Shown here: in pieces, positions 46,350 through 59,380 of the stretch
Layout of the letters: every line of letters begins with the position of its first letter
How positions within the stretch are numbered: position 1 is the stretch's first letter
Source of the DNA: Adiantum capillus-veneris
Lineage: Eukaryota; Streptophyta; Polypodiopsida; Polypodiales; Pteridaceae
Length of the DNA stretch: 64,000 bases
Reading direction: 5' to 3'
Assembly: GCA_014529385.2 (NCBI GenBank)
Contig: CM043970.1
Location: 43,165,279-43,229,278 of the forward strand
Notes under the pieces: model-generated
Seen by the model: the letters and a program-made list of their open reading frames with translations, nothing else
The model's database searches: none
Told to the model about the DNA's origin: nothing
Position numbers and translations under genes: made by a program

Positions 46350-49300
46350 ATGCTTGTTCCTGCTCATTATGTATGTAAATGAGGGGGGAGCTTGCCTCAT
46401 GCCCATCACATACTTGAATGATTGGGAGGCTTTTTCTTAGGGCTTTAGATGATTCTTTAAATAATAGCTTTCTATTAAGGCTCAAAATTCATACCAGTTT
46501 GCAAGAAAAATGGAGCTCATTTGTAAACTTCTAAAAGTCAAGGACATGCATTTTCCATATTTTGACCCCTAAAATAGGAGAATGATATCCTTTGTTCTTG
46601 CAAAAGACCCCTTACTTGTGAGTAGTCAAACTTTAGCATCTCAAGTTTTGACTGAATTAAAGCTATTTTTCATGTAGCAATGAACAATATTGGTAAAACG
46701 ATTCCAAAATGTACTAGAAGTTTCTTTCTATGTATAACAAGAGGATAATTCAGTTACACTAAGTAGAGGATCCTATTACATGGTTGGCTCTTGTATATTG
46801 CCAAAATACCTCCAATTAGATGAACCATTTCAACAAATGGGACTTGAACTTTTTTCATTATTCCTAAATTTGTCTTTTTTTACTACACATTTACGTAGCA
46901 AGGTGCACACTATTATTTCAATGTGAAAAATATTTTTCAAAATGTTGTTTATTTTTTCATGAGAAATATTGTTTAAATTGATGTTATTTTTGACACATCT
47001 ATTTAGGAGTGTGCACGTTGCTCTTTTAGCGAGTAAAATATTATGCAAATCTCAATCTTTTTGAAAACATTTACTTAACAGAATGCTTTACACATCTATT
47101 TAAGAAAGTCCATGTTGTTTTTTTAAAAGGAGCTGGATATTATACAAAATTCAACTTTTTTTCTCGAGAACTCCACTATGTAAATATTGCATATAGCACA
47201 TGCGAGCAAGAGGTATTTAAATAATCGCTTACATGTATATTTTCAAGTATTATATGTATCCTTTTTGTATGAATTTTTGTAAAAAAACTTAGCCCTTATG
47301 TATAAAAACTTTCACTTTCTCAATTAAAAAACCCTTTTTGTAAGTACCTTTTTTGCAAATGTACCTAATGATAAATCCCTTATTTTGTTCACACGTGCTA
47401 TCTTACATATTTCCTAGTGGATGTCCTAAGCTTTTTTTGAAACATTTATATATGAGAGTACACACTGTTACTTTTATGTGAAAATTATTTTCTAAATTGA
47501 TGCTTTAGTGGAGTGAACAAGGCCTTTTCTTCAAAAACACTTACAGTCTTTGTTCTATAGTGATTGGGGTAAATCAAACACACTCCTGAAAATAATTTTT
47601 ATAATTCATGTTTTTTTCAAGCATTTACTTAGGAGAGTGCAAAGCTAAACATATTAATAAACATGTCTTTCGAAATGAAATTTGTTTTTCAACTAGTGAT
47701 TTTAAAATAGTGATTGCAATTGTTAGATTTTAATGATTCTTTTTTTGCTGATGTTTATTTTCTTTACAAAGGAATGGAAAGGGCTTCCTCAAGATCAATG
47801 ATGCTTAAGAGGGGAAAGCACAAGAGAGGTATAGTTTTTAGAGATTGTTTTCATTTCAATGTTATTCTCAAAAGTCGTTTAGTAATTCTCTTCTACTTTC
47901 ATCATTGTTTTCTATTAGTAGAATGAGATCAATGCACCAATACAATCCCTTCCTTTAGGTATCGGTAGTGCAAATATTGATCATGATGTAGGTACTTTTG
48001 AGGCTACAACAATCATACCTAAATGCTTAGACCATCCCACAACTTTTGGCAAGGATGTTCAAGGGTGTGTCAGAGAGCAGATAGTTGAGGGCTTCATAGT
48101 GAATAGATCTCAAGACCCTCCACGTATACCCCTTTGTATATTGGACGAAAATGAAGCCATAGGAGTAGTCAGACTTGGTACCGAGGGCCTTGTAAGAAGA
48201 TTTGAGACCTTGGGATATAGTGTTCTTGGAGCACCTTTCATTGTCTCCTTCAAGAGGACTGGGTATGATGAACAACCTGTCACAAAAAACAACGAATTAG
48301 AGTGGGGCCAAATTCAACATTGAGAGAGCCTTGCCTCTAGAATGGGAAGATCTTTTGTGGCAAAAATTATTTTTTTGGGATGGCAACCATCACCTGAAGA
48401 CTTGGATGAGCATGATCAAGTCACGTAAATCTTTTCTTTATAAAGTATATTTCTTTCATAATTATTATAAAGGTGGGTTTACCTTACACTAGTCTTTGAA
48501 TGCTTAGAGTACTCAAGGATAAAATAGAGGCATTGCTCTTTCACGTGCCGATTTGTCAACGTGCATGGAGGAGCAGAGGGAGAGATCATGCTTGCTTTAA
48601 GGACTCAAAATGAGTGAGTATTGAGTTGTTTTTTATGAACGATAGAGATCTGTTTCTCTTATGCGTTTAATTCTTTGAGTTTGAATGCTTTTGAAGAATT
48701 AGTCGCACAACCATTTGTACCAACTTTGGCCAATAACTATTTCTATTTCAAAAGCTTGCTACCGCTAGTAAAGAGTCTCGTTTGAAGGATTTTCCAAGAG
48801 ACTGTTTGCATTGATAGAAGTAGAATTGGCTTGTGAAAGAAAGGCAGATAATTGTACATGGTACAATGCACCAACTATTCTCTTTAGCAATGCTTTTTTG
48901 GAACGTTAGTATATTCTTTTCTTGTGTTGGATAGCATTATTTTCTCTTCTTTGTTGTGTCTTGACTCTCAAATTCTTAATATTCTTCTTATTAATATTAA
49001 GTTACCTTGTAATTAGTAAGAGTTTGATGCTACTATAATGATAAATATTGCAGACATAAATGATCCTTCTTTGTCTGCACAACATAAGGGAACCCTTGAT
49101 ATGAGTAGAACCAAAAATGTTTTCAACGAAAGGGCTTACAAAGTACGCATATTTTTGTAACCTCCTTATCTACTAACTTATTTATACTCTAAAGATAACT
49201 AAATTGCTTTAAATGACTAAGTTTTTCTGTCTAACATGCACTTTGGCTTCTCTTTTGAAGATGTTATCAATTGCAAATCCAGCAAATGGGGTTGGAATAT

Positions 49301-49985
49301 TCTCTCTTTTGTTTGAGCTATAGTTGGGTAAAAGAGAAAGATATGATTGATCTAACCAAGGATAAAGTTCACTCATTAGCCACAACAAAGATTACACCCG
49401 AGCGGTAAGAAAAGTTTTAAGCGAAGTTGTAAGATTATGGAAACATTTTAGAAATGAGACTTACTATTTTTCATTGCATATATTGAATTTAGAAAACGAG
49501 ATGTTTTTCAATCTATTTTGGCGTGCAAAAGAGATGATCCTGTTAGCGAAAGGTATCTTAGCGTACAAAAGTTTAGAATGTACTTGAGAAAGGAGTGGTA
49601 CTGGGGAAACTTGTTAAAGCAATGCTCCAAATTGAAGGGAAAGTTCATTCCTAACGACTTCGAGACTTGGTTCTCTCACCAATAGAGAGAACATTTGGAC
49701 TTTGATTTCCCTAAGCTATGGGGAAAAATGAATACCAAAGAAGCATATGACAAGATCCCAGAGCTCTTGGAGTCCTCAAAGAGGATCCTTTGTAGGTGAT
49801 AAATGTTGATTATATGATGGTGTATCTGTCTTGTGTTGTTCAAACAATCTTTAGATTTTTTACCCAAGTTGTTTGGTGTTCATTCATTAAAAGTAAATGG
49901 TTGGTGAAATTCTTTGATGATCACTCTTTAGAGGTTATGCCAGAGAGGATTGAGGATTGGAAAGATCCTTCATGGATTGATTCTA
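46350..49985 (+). repeat. Long dispersed repeat, copy 2, left part
   Basis: Aligns with 275-3815. It includes roughly 90 extra bases near 47,190-47,280 absent from copy 1. It joins at 49,986 directly to the segment that in copy 1 begins at 7316. Confidence 0.9.
47770..49798 (+). pseudogene. Remnant of an unidentified spliced gene, copy 2
   Basis: Same exon-like segments as at 1603-3631, with the splice dinucleotides kept (donor GTACGC rather than GTACGT at about 49,143). The peptide segments differ by a few residues (for example KRDDPVSERYLSVQKFRMY). Silent and replacement differences are both common, which suggests neutral decay. The product is unknown. Confidence 0.5.
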
Positions 49986-50085
49986 TGTTTTGTCTTGGAT
50001 GGTCAATAGAGGAGTCAATGATTGGGAGAAAGATCATTGCCCTTCGTGGATTGATTACTCACATGGCTCTTATCCAAGAAGTGAA
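49986..50085 (+). repeat. Long repeat segment preserved across the gag-element insertion site
   Basis: Aligns with 7316-7410 and shows the arrangement without the gag element. It encodes in frame CLGWSIEESMIGRKIIALRG, a possible further exon of the decayed gene. Confidence 0.8.
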
Positions 50086-51735
50086 GAAATATTTTTTAAT
50101 GGTATGTTTATTCACTTAATATGAGGTCATTCAATTAGTAGAGTGTTTAGTTTATTATTCATTATTGTTTTGGGTAGGACAAGCCAATGTGTCTGTAGTG
50201 GGAGCCACCATGGAGGAGATTGAATCTGCCTCCAATAAATGTGTATTTCTAAGAGAGCACCCTGATTAAAATGAATTTAATTCTTGATCTCTCCATGGGT
50301 TGTTCAATAAAGAAGAGGCTTGAGTTCATGCATTCTATTATTCCAAAGAAGTCACAATAGGAAACCATGAAGACCTTAATGACAATGAGTATAGGTACTC
50401 TTAAAATTATGATAGGTATTGCTTGTTCTCAAATTTGCATACAAGCATGGCTTGTCAAAGGCATAAAAACCTAGCAAGGTTGGGCATGCCAAGGTTTTTA
50501 TTTAGCAAACTTTGGCTATCCAAAGGCCAATGCTTAGTGTGAAGACCAAAATCAAGGAAGGCTTCAGTACGAAATGGTCTCAATTTGAAGCACAGCTTTG
50601 AGTACACCATATTTAAGCTTCCCCGCATCGAAGAGATATGCTTGTGGTTTACATTGAGCAAGAAATTGGGGGATAGACTCAAATATTTTTTGCGAGTGTG
50701 TACGACACAATCGGATTAGATTCCTTTTCTCGATATCCAAGGTATTTTATTGAAGATTTTTTGGTGTATGACGAGACATATTGGTGTATCTGACAAGATT
50801 CCAGGTACTCTTTCTTTAGTTTCAATTTCAATTCAGAATTCTTGCTACAATGATTATCATCCAAGGGATACACATAAGCTTACAAAGCTTCCTTGATCTT
50901 CATTATAGCAAGGTTGTGACTAGATTTAGTATTTCTCATCTATCTGCATGGATTTACGTGTACAAATGATTGTTATTTTTACAATTGCACATGCATATGA
51001 ATTATGCCAAGATGCATCGTTATTTTTGAAGTTGCAAAACATTTTAGGCAAGCATGGTTTGCATTCAATTACAATAAGGCTAGAAGTAGATTGGCCCACA
51101 GATCATGAAGCCATATTTTTGTGTGCCTTGGATGTATAATCACTTCAAAGCCATTGTAGCTTACCAACGTGAAAGAAACTAGGTACGTAAAGTACATTGA
51201 AAACACAATTGTGAGGGCCATTCCGTGGACCACCAACTATACCATCTCCAAATGGATACACCATGATCTTTGACATGCCTCCCGCTTGAGACCGACACCA
51301 AGACATGCCTCCTCCTACTCTTCGATGCAAACTCAAGGAGGTGATAACATTCACTTTCTCTCATATGCATCCCTTAGCCCGGAAGCACCATTGCTTACTG
51401 GTCCAACTTTCCAATCAAAGTCATCATACTAAATTCAAACTCCAGCTTCCAGGGTCAACTGGTAGGAGTTCTCTAGTTCACCATTTGTTCAATGTCCCTC
51501 ACGCTTTTTTCTTGATTATGACTGAGCACAGCCGCAGAGCGTTCCCCTAAGGTGAGTGTATTTAATATCTATCCAAAACCCTCGTTCCCAAGTTTGATCC
51601 CCACTTCATAGATCGGGATCATTTACCCCAGATCTTAACTTAATGGACAACATAAAATTGGGTTCAACATTCCGGCCAACAATTAACCCTCCAAAATCCA
51701 CCCACCCACTGAACCATTTGATAAATGAACCCTTT
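50086..51735 (+). other. Part of copy 2 with no counterpart in copy 1
   Basis: About 1.65 kb present only in copy 2, at the place where copy 1 has the inverted-repeat element. Exon-like pieces are possible but I recognise no protein. Either copy 1 lost this stretch when the element inserted or copy 2 gained it. Confidence 0.6.
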
Positions 51736-54303
51736 CAAAGTAGTACTATAATACTAGAAAACGGTATTCCAATCATGTTGACCCAAGAATTCATTTCAAG
51801 CATTTGAAAGCAGCATGCAAACTATTGCATACCCTTGCAAGTGTGCATTTATCAGGTCATTCCCACCTTTTCCCTTTAGAATTAGTGAAATTATCTAGTT
51901 ATTTTTCAAGCAATCACATATACTCCTCCAGGCATATCCCTATCCTCGTCCCAGGACTTGGGTATCATATCTCCTCCGCCACGTGTGGAGGCGGTACCTT
52001 GACACAATTTTGAATTCTTATTTTTCTTTATCTTGTGTGGGAAAGGGTTACAAAAATATTATATTCTAGATTCTTTTTTTAATTTTATAAATCAATAATC
52101 CAAGAAGCAGAGAAAAGGGCCAACTAACGAAGACAATTGTGGAATAGTCCACTTAGGTTCCTAGCCTTTCCAAGGTTCCTTTTTACCAAACAATTATAAG
52201 AGCTCCTTAATTAAATAACATCCTCCTCTCTTATCCTCATCCCCTCATGGATCCATTTTCCTTACTCCTTTTCTCATCGGCATCAGGTCTACCCGGACTA
52301 GGCCGATTTCCAGATGCATCTGTGGGTCCCTATCACCCGACCGGGGCACACTCCCATTCAATCCCATTTCTAGGATAGTGAATGAACCTGAGATCAAAAC
52401 ATAGACCAATGGTTATGAGACCTAGCCCAAAAGCACCATCCCCCATTGTATCCCATAGGTAAACACCTGCGTCGGCCTTTTCCAAGCATGTAGGACAAAG
52501 TTCACACTTAGATCTTCTATGTTATGCTAGGGCTATCCACATCAAATCTTCTCGGTAAAGTTTTAATTTTAGTTTAAATTTAGATTAAGTTCCGCGAGTT
52601 ATAATCTCTTGGTTCCTAGTTCATTTTAATCTTTAATCAAACAAGACCTTAAGAAATACAACGAGTCTCTTGGGAAATTAAAGTTTTGTCTTGACGTAAG
52701 TTTCAAGTTAGCCCCGACTTTGACAAATCCCATTTTGGTTTCTTTTCATCATTAGCCATCCATGGGGAATATCCATGGAAGCAATGGGAGTTTTATGTTC
52801 AAGCAAAACGGCCATGACATCTGTGAAGCTATCCCCTTACTCCTCCCTTTGAATTTGCAAAAAAACTTGAAAATAGACAAACTTGAAATGAACAATGCAC
52901 ATGCTTTCTACAATGGATTTTTGCTTTGTTGTGATCTAAGCATGGTAAACACAAAACTTCGGAATGCACCAACTTGTAATCTTGAGATAAATACTCATGG
53001 AACTTCCTTTGAGTGCTTATGCAAGAGTGAACTCCTTCCATGCATGGTAGTATTAGCATAAAAAATACGAAGTTCCTAGGAGTGGACATGCGAGTGTGGT
53101 GAAACGTGGTTTATGCAAAAGTGTATGAATGATTAACAAATTCTTCTTTAAGAAGGGATTTAAGCATACCTTTGCTACCCTGGAGAGGATTAATTATGTA
53201 GCTAGAAGAGACTTATGGTTTAGGACTTTCCAATTGATAAGAGGGGGGGATACATTAATTGGAAGAAAATTCCCACTTCCAAGGAAAAACTTCTTTGATT
53301 AAGATAGGGCTACCCATCAGAACTTAACTCTCCTTGAGGGAGTTAGTATTAACTTATTTGTATCACTACACATGCACTTTTTCTCTTTGAAAGAAGAAAA
53401 ATCATATTTCTCTAATTTAAAGAAAAACGTGTGGACCTTTCATAAGAGCATTCTTTTTAGAGTAAATTGTAATGCTACTTTGAATAGAATGTTTAATTCC
53501 AAAAAAATTCACTATTTAATTGCTCATGATTATGTGGCAATTATCTCGTGAATCTTTAAAATAGGAAAATATATTTCTACTCTCTTTATGCCATATTAGT
53601 TTGGTAATCTAGAGAACGGAACTTGAAATATAAGTATGATCCCCAGTCACCAATGGTTAAAGAGAGTGCTTTCTACTCTCTATATGCCATATGAGTATGG
53701 TAATCTAGAGCACGGAACTTGAAATATACGTACGATCTCCAGTCACCTATGGTTAAACAGAGTTTTTTCTACTCTCTCTATGCCATATGAGTCTAGTAAT
53801 CTAGAGAACTTGAAACAATGGAACTTGAAATAACATTAGGGTTAGCTGCTAGCAACATGGTTAGTAGTACTGAACCATAATTAGAGGGAAAAAAAATAAT
53901 TAAGTAGTTATTTCTTCTTCCCAAGCAAAAGGCTTGCTTAAAGGAAAAATGAGAGCTTAAGCATAAATTTATGTAAGCATGAAAGTAAATCACTTTCAAG
54001 CAACTGCAAGAGCATAAAAGAATAAGGAAACGTTACCTTCGTGTGTGTATGGTGTAGTCTTCTCCTTGCTTTGGATGTAGTCGTCTTTTCACTTTTCTTG
54101 AAGACCACTAATTTGGCTACTTGGAATGAGATAATGGTAAGAGGCAAAAGGAATTCAAGCTATGGAAATCTTGAGAATTAGGAGAGAGAGAGGGAGAGGG
54201 TAGTGTGAAGAAGAAGATCAAGTTTTGACAAACTTGATTAGGGTTTTGGCCATGACTTCTAATGGAGAGATGTGTGTGTGTGTGTAGCAGTTCTAAAAAT
54301 ATA
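51736..54303 (+). repeat. Long dispersed repeat, copy 2, right part
   Basis: Aligns with 8731-11,330, including the tandem array at about 53,575-53,815. It continues past 54,303 into sequence not present in copy 1, which is interrupted there by the microsatellite-bearing repeat. Confidence 0.9.
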
Positions 54304-56900
54304 CATATACGCAAAAGAACAAAACTTGTTCACATTCAAGAAATTCTAGGTAAATACAATGGAATTGTACAATAATTCATTTGCTGTTGAAAATAAATTT
54401 TGTACAAGGTAGTGAAGAGAACAAAGTAAAACAAGGGAAAAAGTAATCCCAAATTTAGAAGTGATGTTGCTTTAAGGTAAAAGAAAACCCCCATGTCATC
54501 AACCACGTCGAGCAGTATGTTTTAATCAAAGAAGGTAGCCCACACCTGCACCCATAGTAAACAAGAAAACGCTCGGTTAGCAATTGTTACTATGTACATG
54601 TGATGCATGGGCATCCCAGTGGGTTATCCATGCCCTAATGAAAAAAACAAATGTTGTAATTTGATATATATAAAAAGAAATTATTTTGTAAAGTTCTTAC
54701 TGTATGAAAGTTTTAGGTATTTAAAAGCTGAGATTTCCCATAGAAAAAGCTCCCATCAAAGTTTTTCCCAAATTTTAAATACAAACTAGAGCCTATTTTA
54801 TGAATTTTGAGCAGGTTCAATCATATTTACTGCCATCATAAAAAATACCTTTATCTCTTAGTCTTTGTCATGTCCGACATACTTTTATCAAAGCCTGTTA
54901 CAAACTACATTTCATTCCATGTTACCATATACTACTCAATCCTTTCCTCTTTTTTATTTAGAAAAAATAACAGTTTAAGTCTTTTTTGTAAGGAAAAAGA
55001 ATATATATATGTATTGATAGTGTATACCGTCATGCTACTATTTTGAAAAACAACAGCCAGGCAAGTCTATGCAATTAAGAAAAAACATTACCCAGAACCA
55101 ACACAGAAGCAGATAGAGAAAAGTTGAAGTAAAGCTAAAAAGCCGGGACAAGCTAAAGCAAAGTCGACAAAATCTCTTACACTAGAGAGAACCTATTAAA
55201 CCATCAACCCTTAAAAATTTTCCTTGTAGCCGCATCAAGCGGGTAGGCGAACATCTTCCTACATACTAAAATAAGATAAAGAAAGAGAAAATACTGGCAA
55301 GCTTAGTTTATTGTATAGCTGAGGGTCCAAACTAAAACCAGGCAAGTAGTAACCAGTCAACAAACCGAGCAGGTGGCGAGCCACAAAAAACTTTCAGCAA
55401 TCTTACAGGTAGGTGATGTAAGAAGGTAAAAGAGATCAAGTAAAAATGTAAAAAATACTACATCAATAGGGTAAGTGATGCTATTCAACATTTACAAATC
55501 TTTTCAAGATAGGGCAGCTCCTCGGAAACTAGTACTCAATATGACAGTGAGCTTACACTTATCAAAAAATTCAGTGAAACCGACCCCGGAACTGAGACAC
55601 ATTCGATCTAAAGTCTGTCCAATTAGCGAGAGTAACTCAAACCAGGAATTTTACTAATTACCCAAGCATTTTTAGAGTCATATAAAACCAGCCCGGCACA
55701 ATCAAGAAGGTCTTGAAGATTTTTTTATCCTCCGAAACTTTTGAAAAACATGCAGTACCTCAGTTTCGAGCACATAATCATTATTGAGCAATTATTTTAC
55801 AGAAATCAGTAACAACAACCCACATAGAATCACAACCTCCAATCCATCATAAATCCATCCAATGAGCAGTAGTTAAAACCATAAAGCATGCTATCAAACT
55901 TAAGTTTTTCCCATTACTCATAAAATTAACTAAATCTGCTCAACCCCATTTTAAAAGCAAGCCGAGTGACAACAATTTCAAAAAAATAAAGCACCTCTAA
56001 ACTCAGAGGAGAAGACAACTCCACAACCGCATTCTCTTTAATTTTAGGCATGTTTCATTCCCCACAGTTAACAGTCACATAACAATTGCTAAGTGTGTTT
56101 ATTACTCACCTGATCACATTCTGTGTGGAATTTATAGACAACACAATCCAGCTGTAGGTGATAAGACCAGACAGTAGCCAGCTATCACTGTACTCTTGTT
56201 TATCGCTTATAGCCTGGGTCATCAGGGATTATAATAGTGCAAGATCCGTGAGTCGTAAGCGCAGAAGCCGCTAGTTAGTGTAAACACCTTTCTTAAACAG
56301 AAGGTAGCATGCGATAGAGCATCCAAAAGGACAGGGTCACAATATGCAGGCGATAGCAAGAACACGCCATACCGGTAATACAAAAGGTTAGGGTTAATAG
56401 GCAGCATGGACTCACTATTATAATAATTACAAAAATGAGGCTAAAAATGAATCCCATTACCATTTACTACTAGTGAAGAAAATAAGAGAAATAGTAAGTG
56501 GCAGTAGCTAGTTAAGACCTTTTTTAACTAAAGCCGAAGCCCGCCTCAAAAGATTTTTTATGCCGTAAGGACTTCGACATTAGAAGGGTTCTGACGAATA
56601 ATTACCAATAATATTGACATATTATAAGAGACTAATATCAGTTGGATTGCCAAATAGGTATGTTCCAAGGGGAATATATGGCATGAAAAAAAGTTATAGT
56701 GTTACAGTATTCAAGAAGTGAGGGCACATAAGGAGGGTATTTAGTACGGATAACATCCAAAAAGAGGTTGCAATGAGGGTTTGTATAAGACATACATATT
56801 CTATCACAAAATGCACTGTAACCAACTTGGGCACTTCTTATCTTACAACAGCTTACAAGTTTCTTCCATAGCTTGTCTTTAGCTGTGTCTTTATACTTTA
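54304..56900. other. No recognisable gene; unusual AT-rich unique DNA
   Basis: About 2.6 kb without the repeats seen elsewhere. Stop codons in every frame occur at about the rate expected by composition. Short frames up to 80 codons show no motif. Confidence 0.5.
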
Positions 56901-56904
56901 TCAG

Positions 56905-57420
56905 CTATGGCTTATATTCAAGAACAAGCATTCGCAATATCTCTTGCTCATTTACAGCAGTCAAGAGAGTCAATCTGGGAGACCACCATGCTCCATTATG
57001 AGCGTCTTCTATTCCCTCAATTAGGAACATCTGTACGAAATGGTGGACATATCAAAATAGAATAACACGAGTGACCCTTTGGGGTCGGGAACACTTCAAT
57101 AATAACATCCATATGCATCTGGTGATGGTCAGGGAAGACCTAGGTATAGGGCCACATTATTATAATGTGGGACACTTAATAAAGCGTGGATTTACTTATC
57201 GGTTATATTTGCTAGCACAGTTTCTACCACATCACAAAATATATTTGTATCCTCATTTGGCATACCCTTACGAGGATACTTTAACCAGACACCCTATACC
57301 AAAGAGTTAGGAGTGATTTTAGTTAACCATATCTTACCTTTGGCTGAGCGCCCAAACATTTGTTACTATTGTGACAGCAGCCTGTGTGATCATGTAATGG
57401 ATGGGTTAAATGAGATGTAA
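56905..57420 (+). pseudogene. Unidentified ORF broken by frameshifts
   Basis: The plus strand opens with an ATG at 56,905 (AYIQEQAFAISLAHLQQSRE). It shifts frame near 57,035 into a segment with REHFNNNIHMHLVMVREDLG and FTYRLYLLAQFLPHHKIYLY, and again near 57,270 into a tail with NICYYCDSSLCDHVMDG that ends at TAA 57,418. The last part has a CxxC...C-x-H cluster that could bind zinc. A TTTATACTTTATC stretch precedes the ATG. I do not recognise the family. It lies in an otherwise non-repetitive area next to an unusual reverse transcriptase. Confidence 0.35.
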
Positions 57421-57523
57421 TGGTGAAAAAAAGAAAAAAAGTTTTATAGACTCAACGCCATGCTTTTTTATTATAATTATTTGTAGTGAAACATGAGTAA
57501 GGATCAATGCAATTGTGTATTTG

Positions 57524-57541
57524 TGTGTGTGTGTGTGTGTA
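57524..57541. repeat. (GT)n microsatellite
   Basis: A short GT tract between the broken ORF and the reverse-transcriptase fragment. Confidence 0.9.
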
Positions 57542-57743
57542 TGCCCACTCATTCCCAAGCACCATATTCTACGAGGTAGTAGACCCCAAGAAAATGGGTC
57601 TACTACCTTGACAAGAGAAAAAAAGATTTCGAAAAGAAAGGGTTTTCTTTACAAAAATATTTATTGAAGAGTATTTTATTCTGGTTTAATGAGACTAATC
57701 AAGTTTTGTAGGTCATAATTAAGGCCGGACCATTTTTGTATTT

Positions 57744-58320
57744 TTAAGGAATTGTAGATACATGCAACAAGGTCTTTTTTAGGAAACCCATTATTGATAA
57801 ACTTGGTAACAGAGTGTTGATTTCTTCATATGCTGAAAAGCTGTGTGACGAGGCATAAACTATAAGGAACATCATTCCTAGACATGTGTGTAAGGAGTTT
57901 TTTAAGGGTCTATTGCTTTTCCTTTTGGTAAATACATAGGATTTGATCTTTACATTTTCTCTTTTCCAAAAGAAACGAGTATAAAAATTACCCAAGAATG
58001 GGGGAGTTAAAGTAATCTCGATATTCAAGAAGTGAGTCCTAAAGACAAACCATTTATCAAGCCTCATTATTCTATCTAGGAAGGTAAGTTCAATATTAAG
58101 ATAGGTCAGATAAATCTCTCTAAGCGTTTCTTCGAACATGGGATTGTTCAGGCTACATAGGTCATCCATAAACCTAAACATATGAATAAAGTGTGAAAGT
58201 AACGAAGCCCTGGCTGGGTCACTCATCATTTTTAAGAGCCATTGAAATTCGAAGTGACAAAGATAAAGATTACACATAATAGGAGAACAAGAAAATCCCA
58301 TTGGGATCCCTAAAATCTGT
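57744..58320 (-). pseudogene. Reverse-transcriptase fragment of a non-Copia, non-L1 type
   Basis: Minus strand, open from about 58,320 to a stop at 57,744. It starts at motif B (ILGIPMGFSCSPIMCNLYL), then FIHMFRFMDDLCSLNNPMFE with the catalytic DD in an FMDD box. It continues through an IYLTYLNIELT segment and a connection-like region (THFLNIEITL, GNFYTRFFWKREN). The (R)(Y/F)(I/M)DD-LxxLNNPxF signature is that of a reverse-transcriptase group found in many eukaryotes and sometimes near virus-like or Penelope-like elements. It is not the YVDD of Copia or the FADD/YADD of LINEs here. Fingers and motif A are missing, and stops lie just upstream. The exact family needs a search. Confidence 0.65.
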
Positions 58321-58539
58321 TATCATGTCCAGGCACGTGCATGTGCCTGATCGTCGACACACAACATGACTATTTGACATCTATACATCGTTCGCCATAC
58401 TTGAAAACAAATATCACATTAGAAAATCTTCCAAATTCATGTAAACACCTCGTTATATACACATTTCCATGCATAAAGCTCCTACTATGTACAAACAAAA
58501 AGTGGTTTATGAACGTTGAACTCGTAGATGATTTGAAGG

Positions 58540-59150
58540 TGGAAAATCCTTCGAATATAATCACTACACCTCTAAAAGTTTCGCCCTTGAGATCTAGTCG
58601 TCTATGAAGATCTCTTGATATGTGCCCTCTGTGTCCATGTATTTCAGCCTTACGTATGCCTAAGTAGTGCTAGAAAGTAATATATACTTAATGTAATCAA
58701 ACCTACAAAGTTTGAAACATATATTTAATTTTTTTTTATTTAAATTCCTGCAAATATAGTCACTTCAGTCGCCCTTGAGACTTCATTGTCTATCAAGATG
58801 TGCCCTTTCTGTCCATGTCTAATTTCACTCTTGGGCATGCCTGAGAAGTGCTTGAAAGAAACATGGATTTATTGTAATCACACCTACCAACTTTGGAATT
58901 TACCTCAACTTCACCTTTGAAGGTGAAACGGCGTACAAAATAAAGAGAGACTTAATGTAAAAGCATCCGAATATAATCGCTTTACCACTAGAAGGATCCC
59001 CGTTAAGATTGCACTGTTTATCAAGGTCTCCTAATATGTGTCTTCACTCTTGGATATGTTTGAGGAGTGCTCTAAAGAAACATAGATTCAATGTAGCTAC
59101 CCCTAAGACCTACAAAACTTGATTGTGAGAAGCTCCAAATATAGTGACTA
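58540..59150. repeat. Degenerate three-unit tandem repeat of about 190 bp
   Basis: Each unit contains TCTTGATATGTGCCCTNTNTGT or a variant, CATGCCT.AG.AGTGCT.GAAAG, then TAATGTAATCAAACCTACAAA or a variant (about 58,610, 58,790 and 59,030). Units are strongly diverged. No gene. Confidence 0.65.
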
Positions 59151-59355
59151 TTTTACTTGTCGATTTTTTCACATGTGAGTTTTTAACTGCGTGTATTTTG
59201 GTCACTGAACCCCACCTTTTTGAATTCACCATTATACTTCAAATTACCCAAAGGTAGGGAACCTAAAAAATCAAGGGGAATTCAAACCTTGTAATAATCT
59301 AGTATATTAGAATCTAATATATTCCCACGGAAATAGGACCATGGAGTGTAATCTC

Positions 59356-59363
59356 TATATAAA
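59356..59363 (+). promoter_or_regulatory. TATA box (TATATAAA)
   Basis: TCTCTATATAAAGGGC is a textbook plant TATA context. Transcription would start about 30 bases downstream, near 59,390. It lies just upstream of the candidate gene. Confidence 0.5.
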
Positions 59364-59380
59364 GGGCCACAAGGCGCTTC

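Noticed and set aside
55135-56110. Long plus-strand frame that reads well if TAA/TAG coded for Gln (alternative code or extensive reverse editing)
   Set aside because: Stops occur about once per 16 codons, as expected by chance for this base composition, include TGA as well, and no family motif appears.
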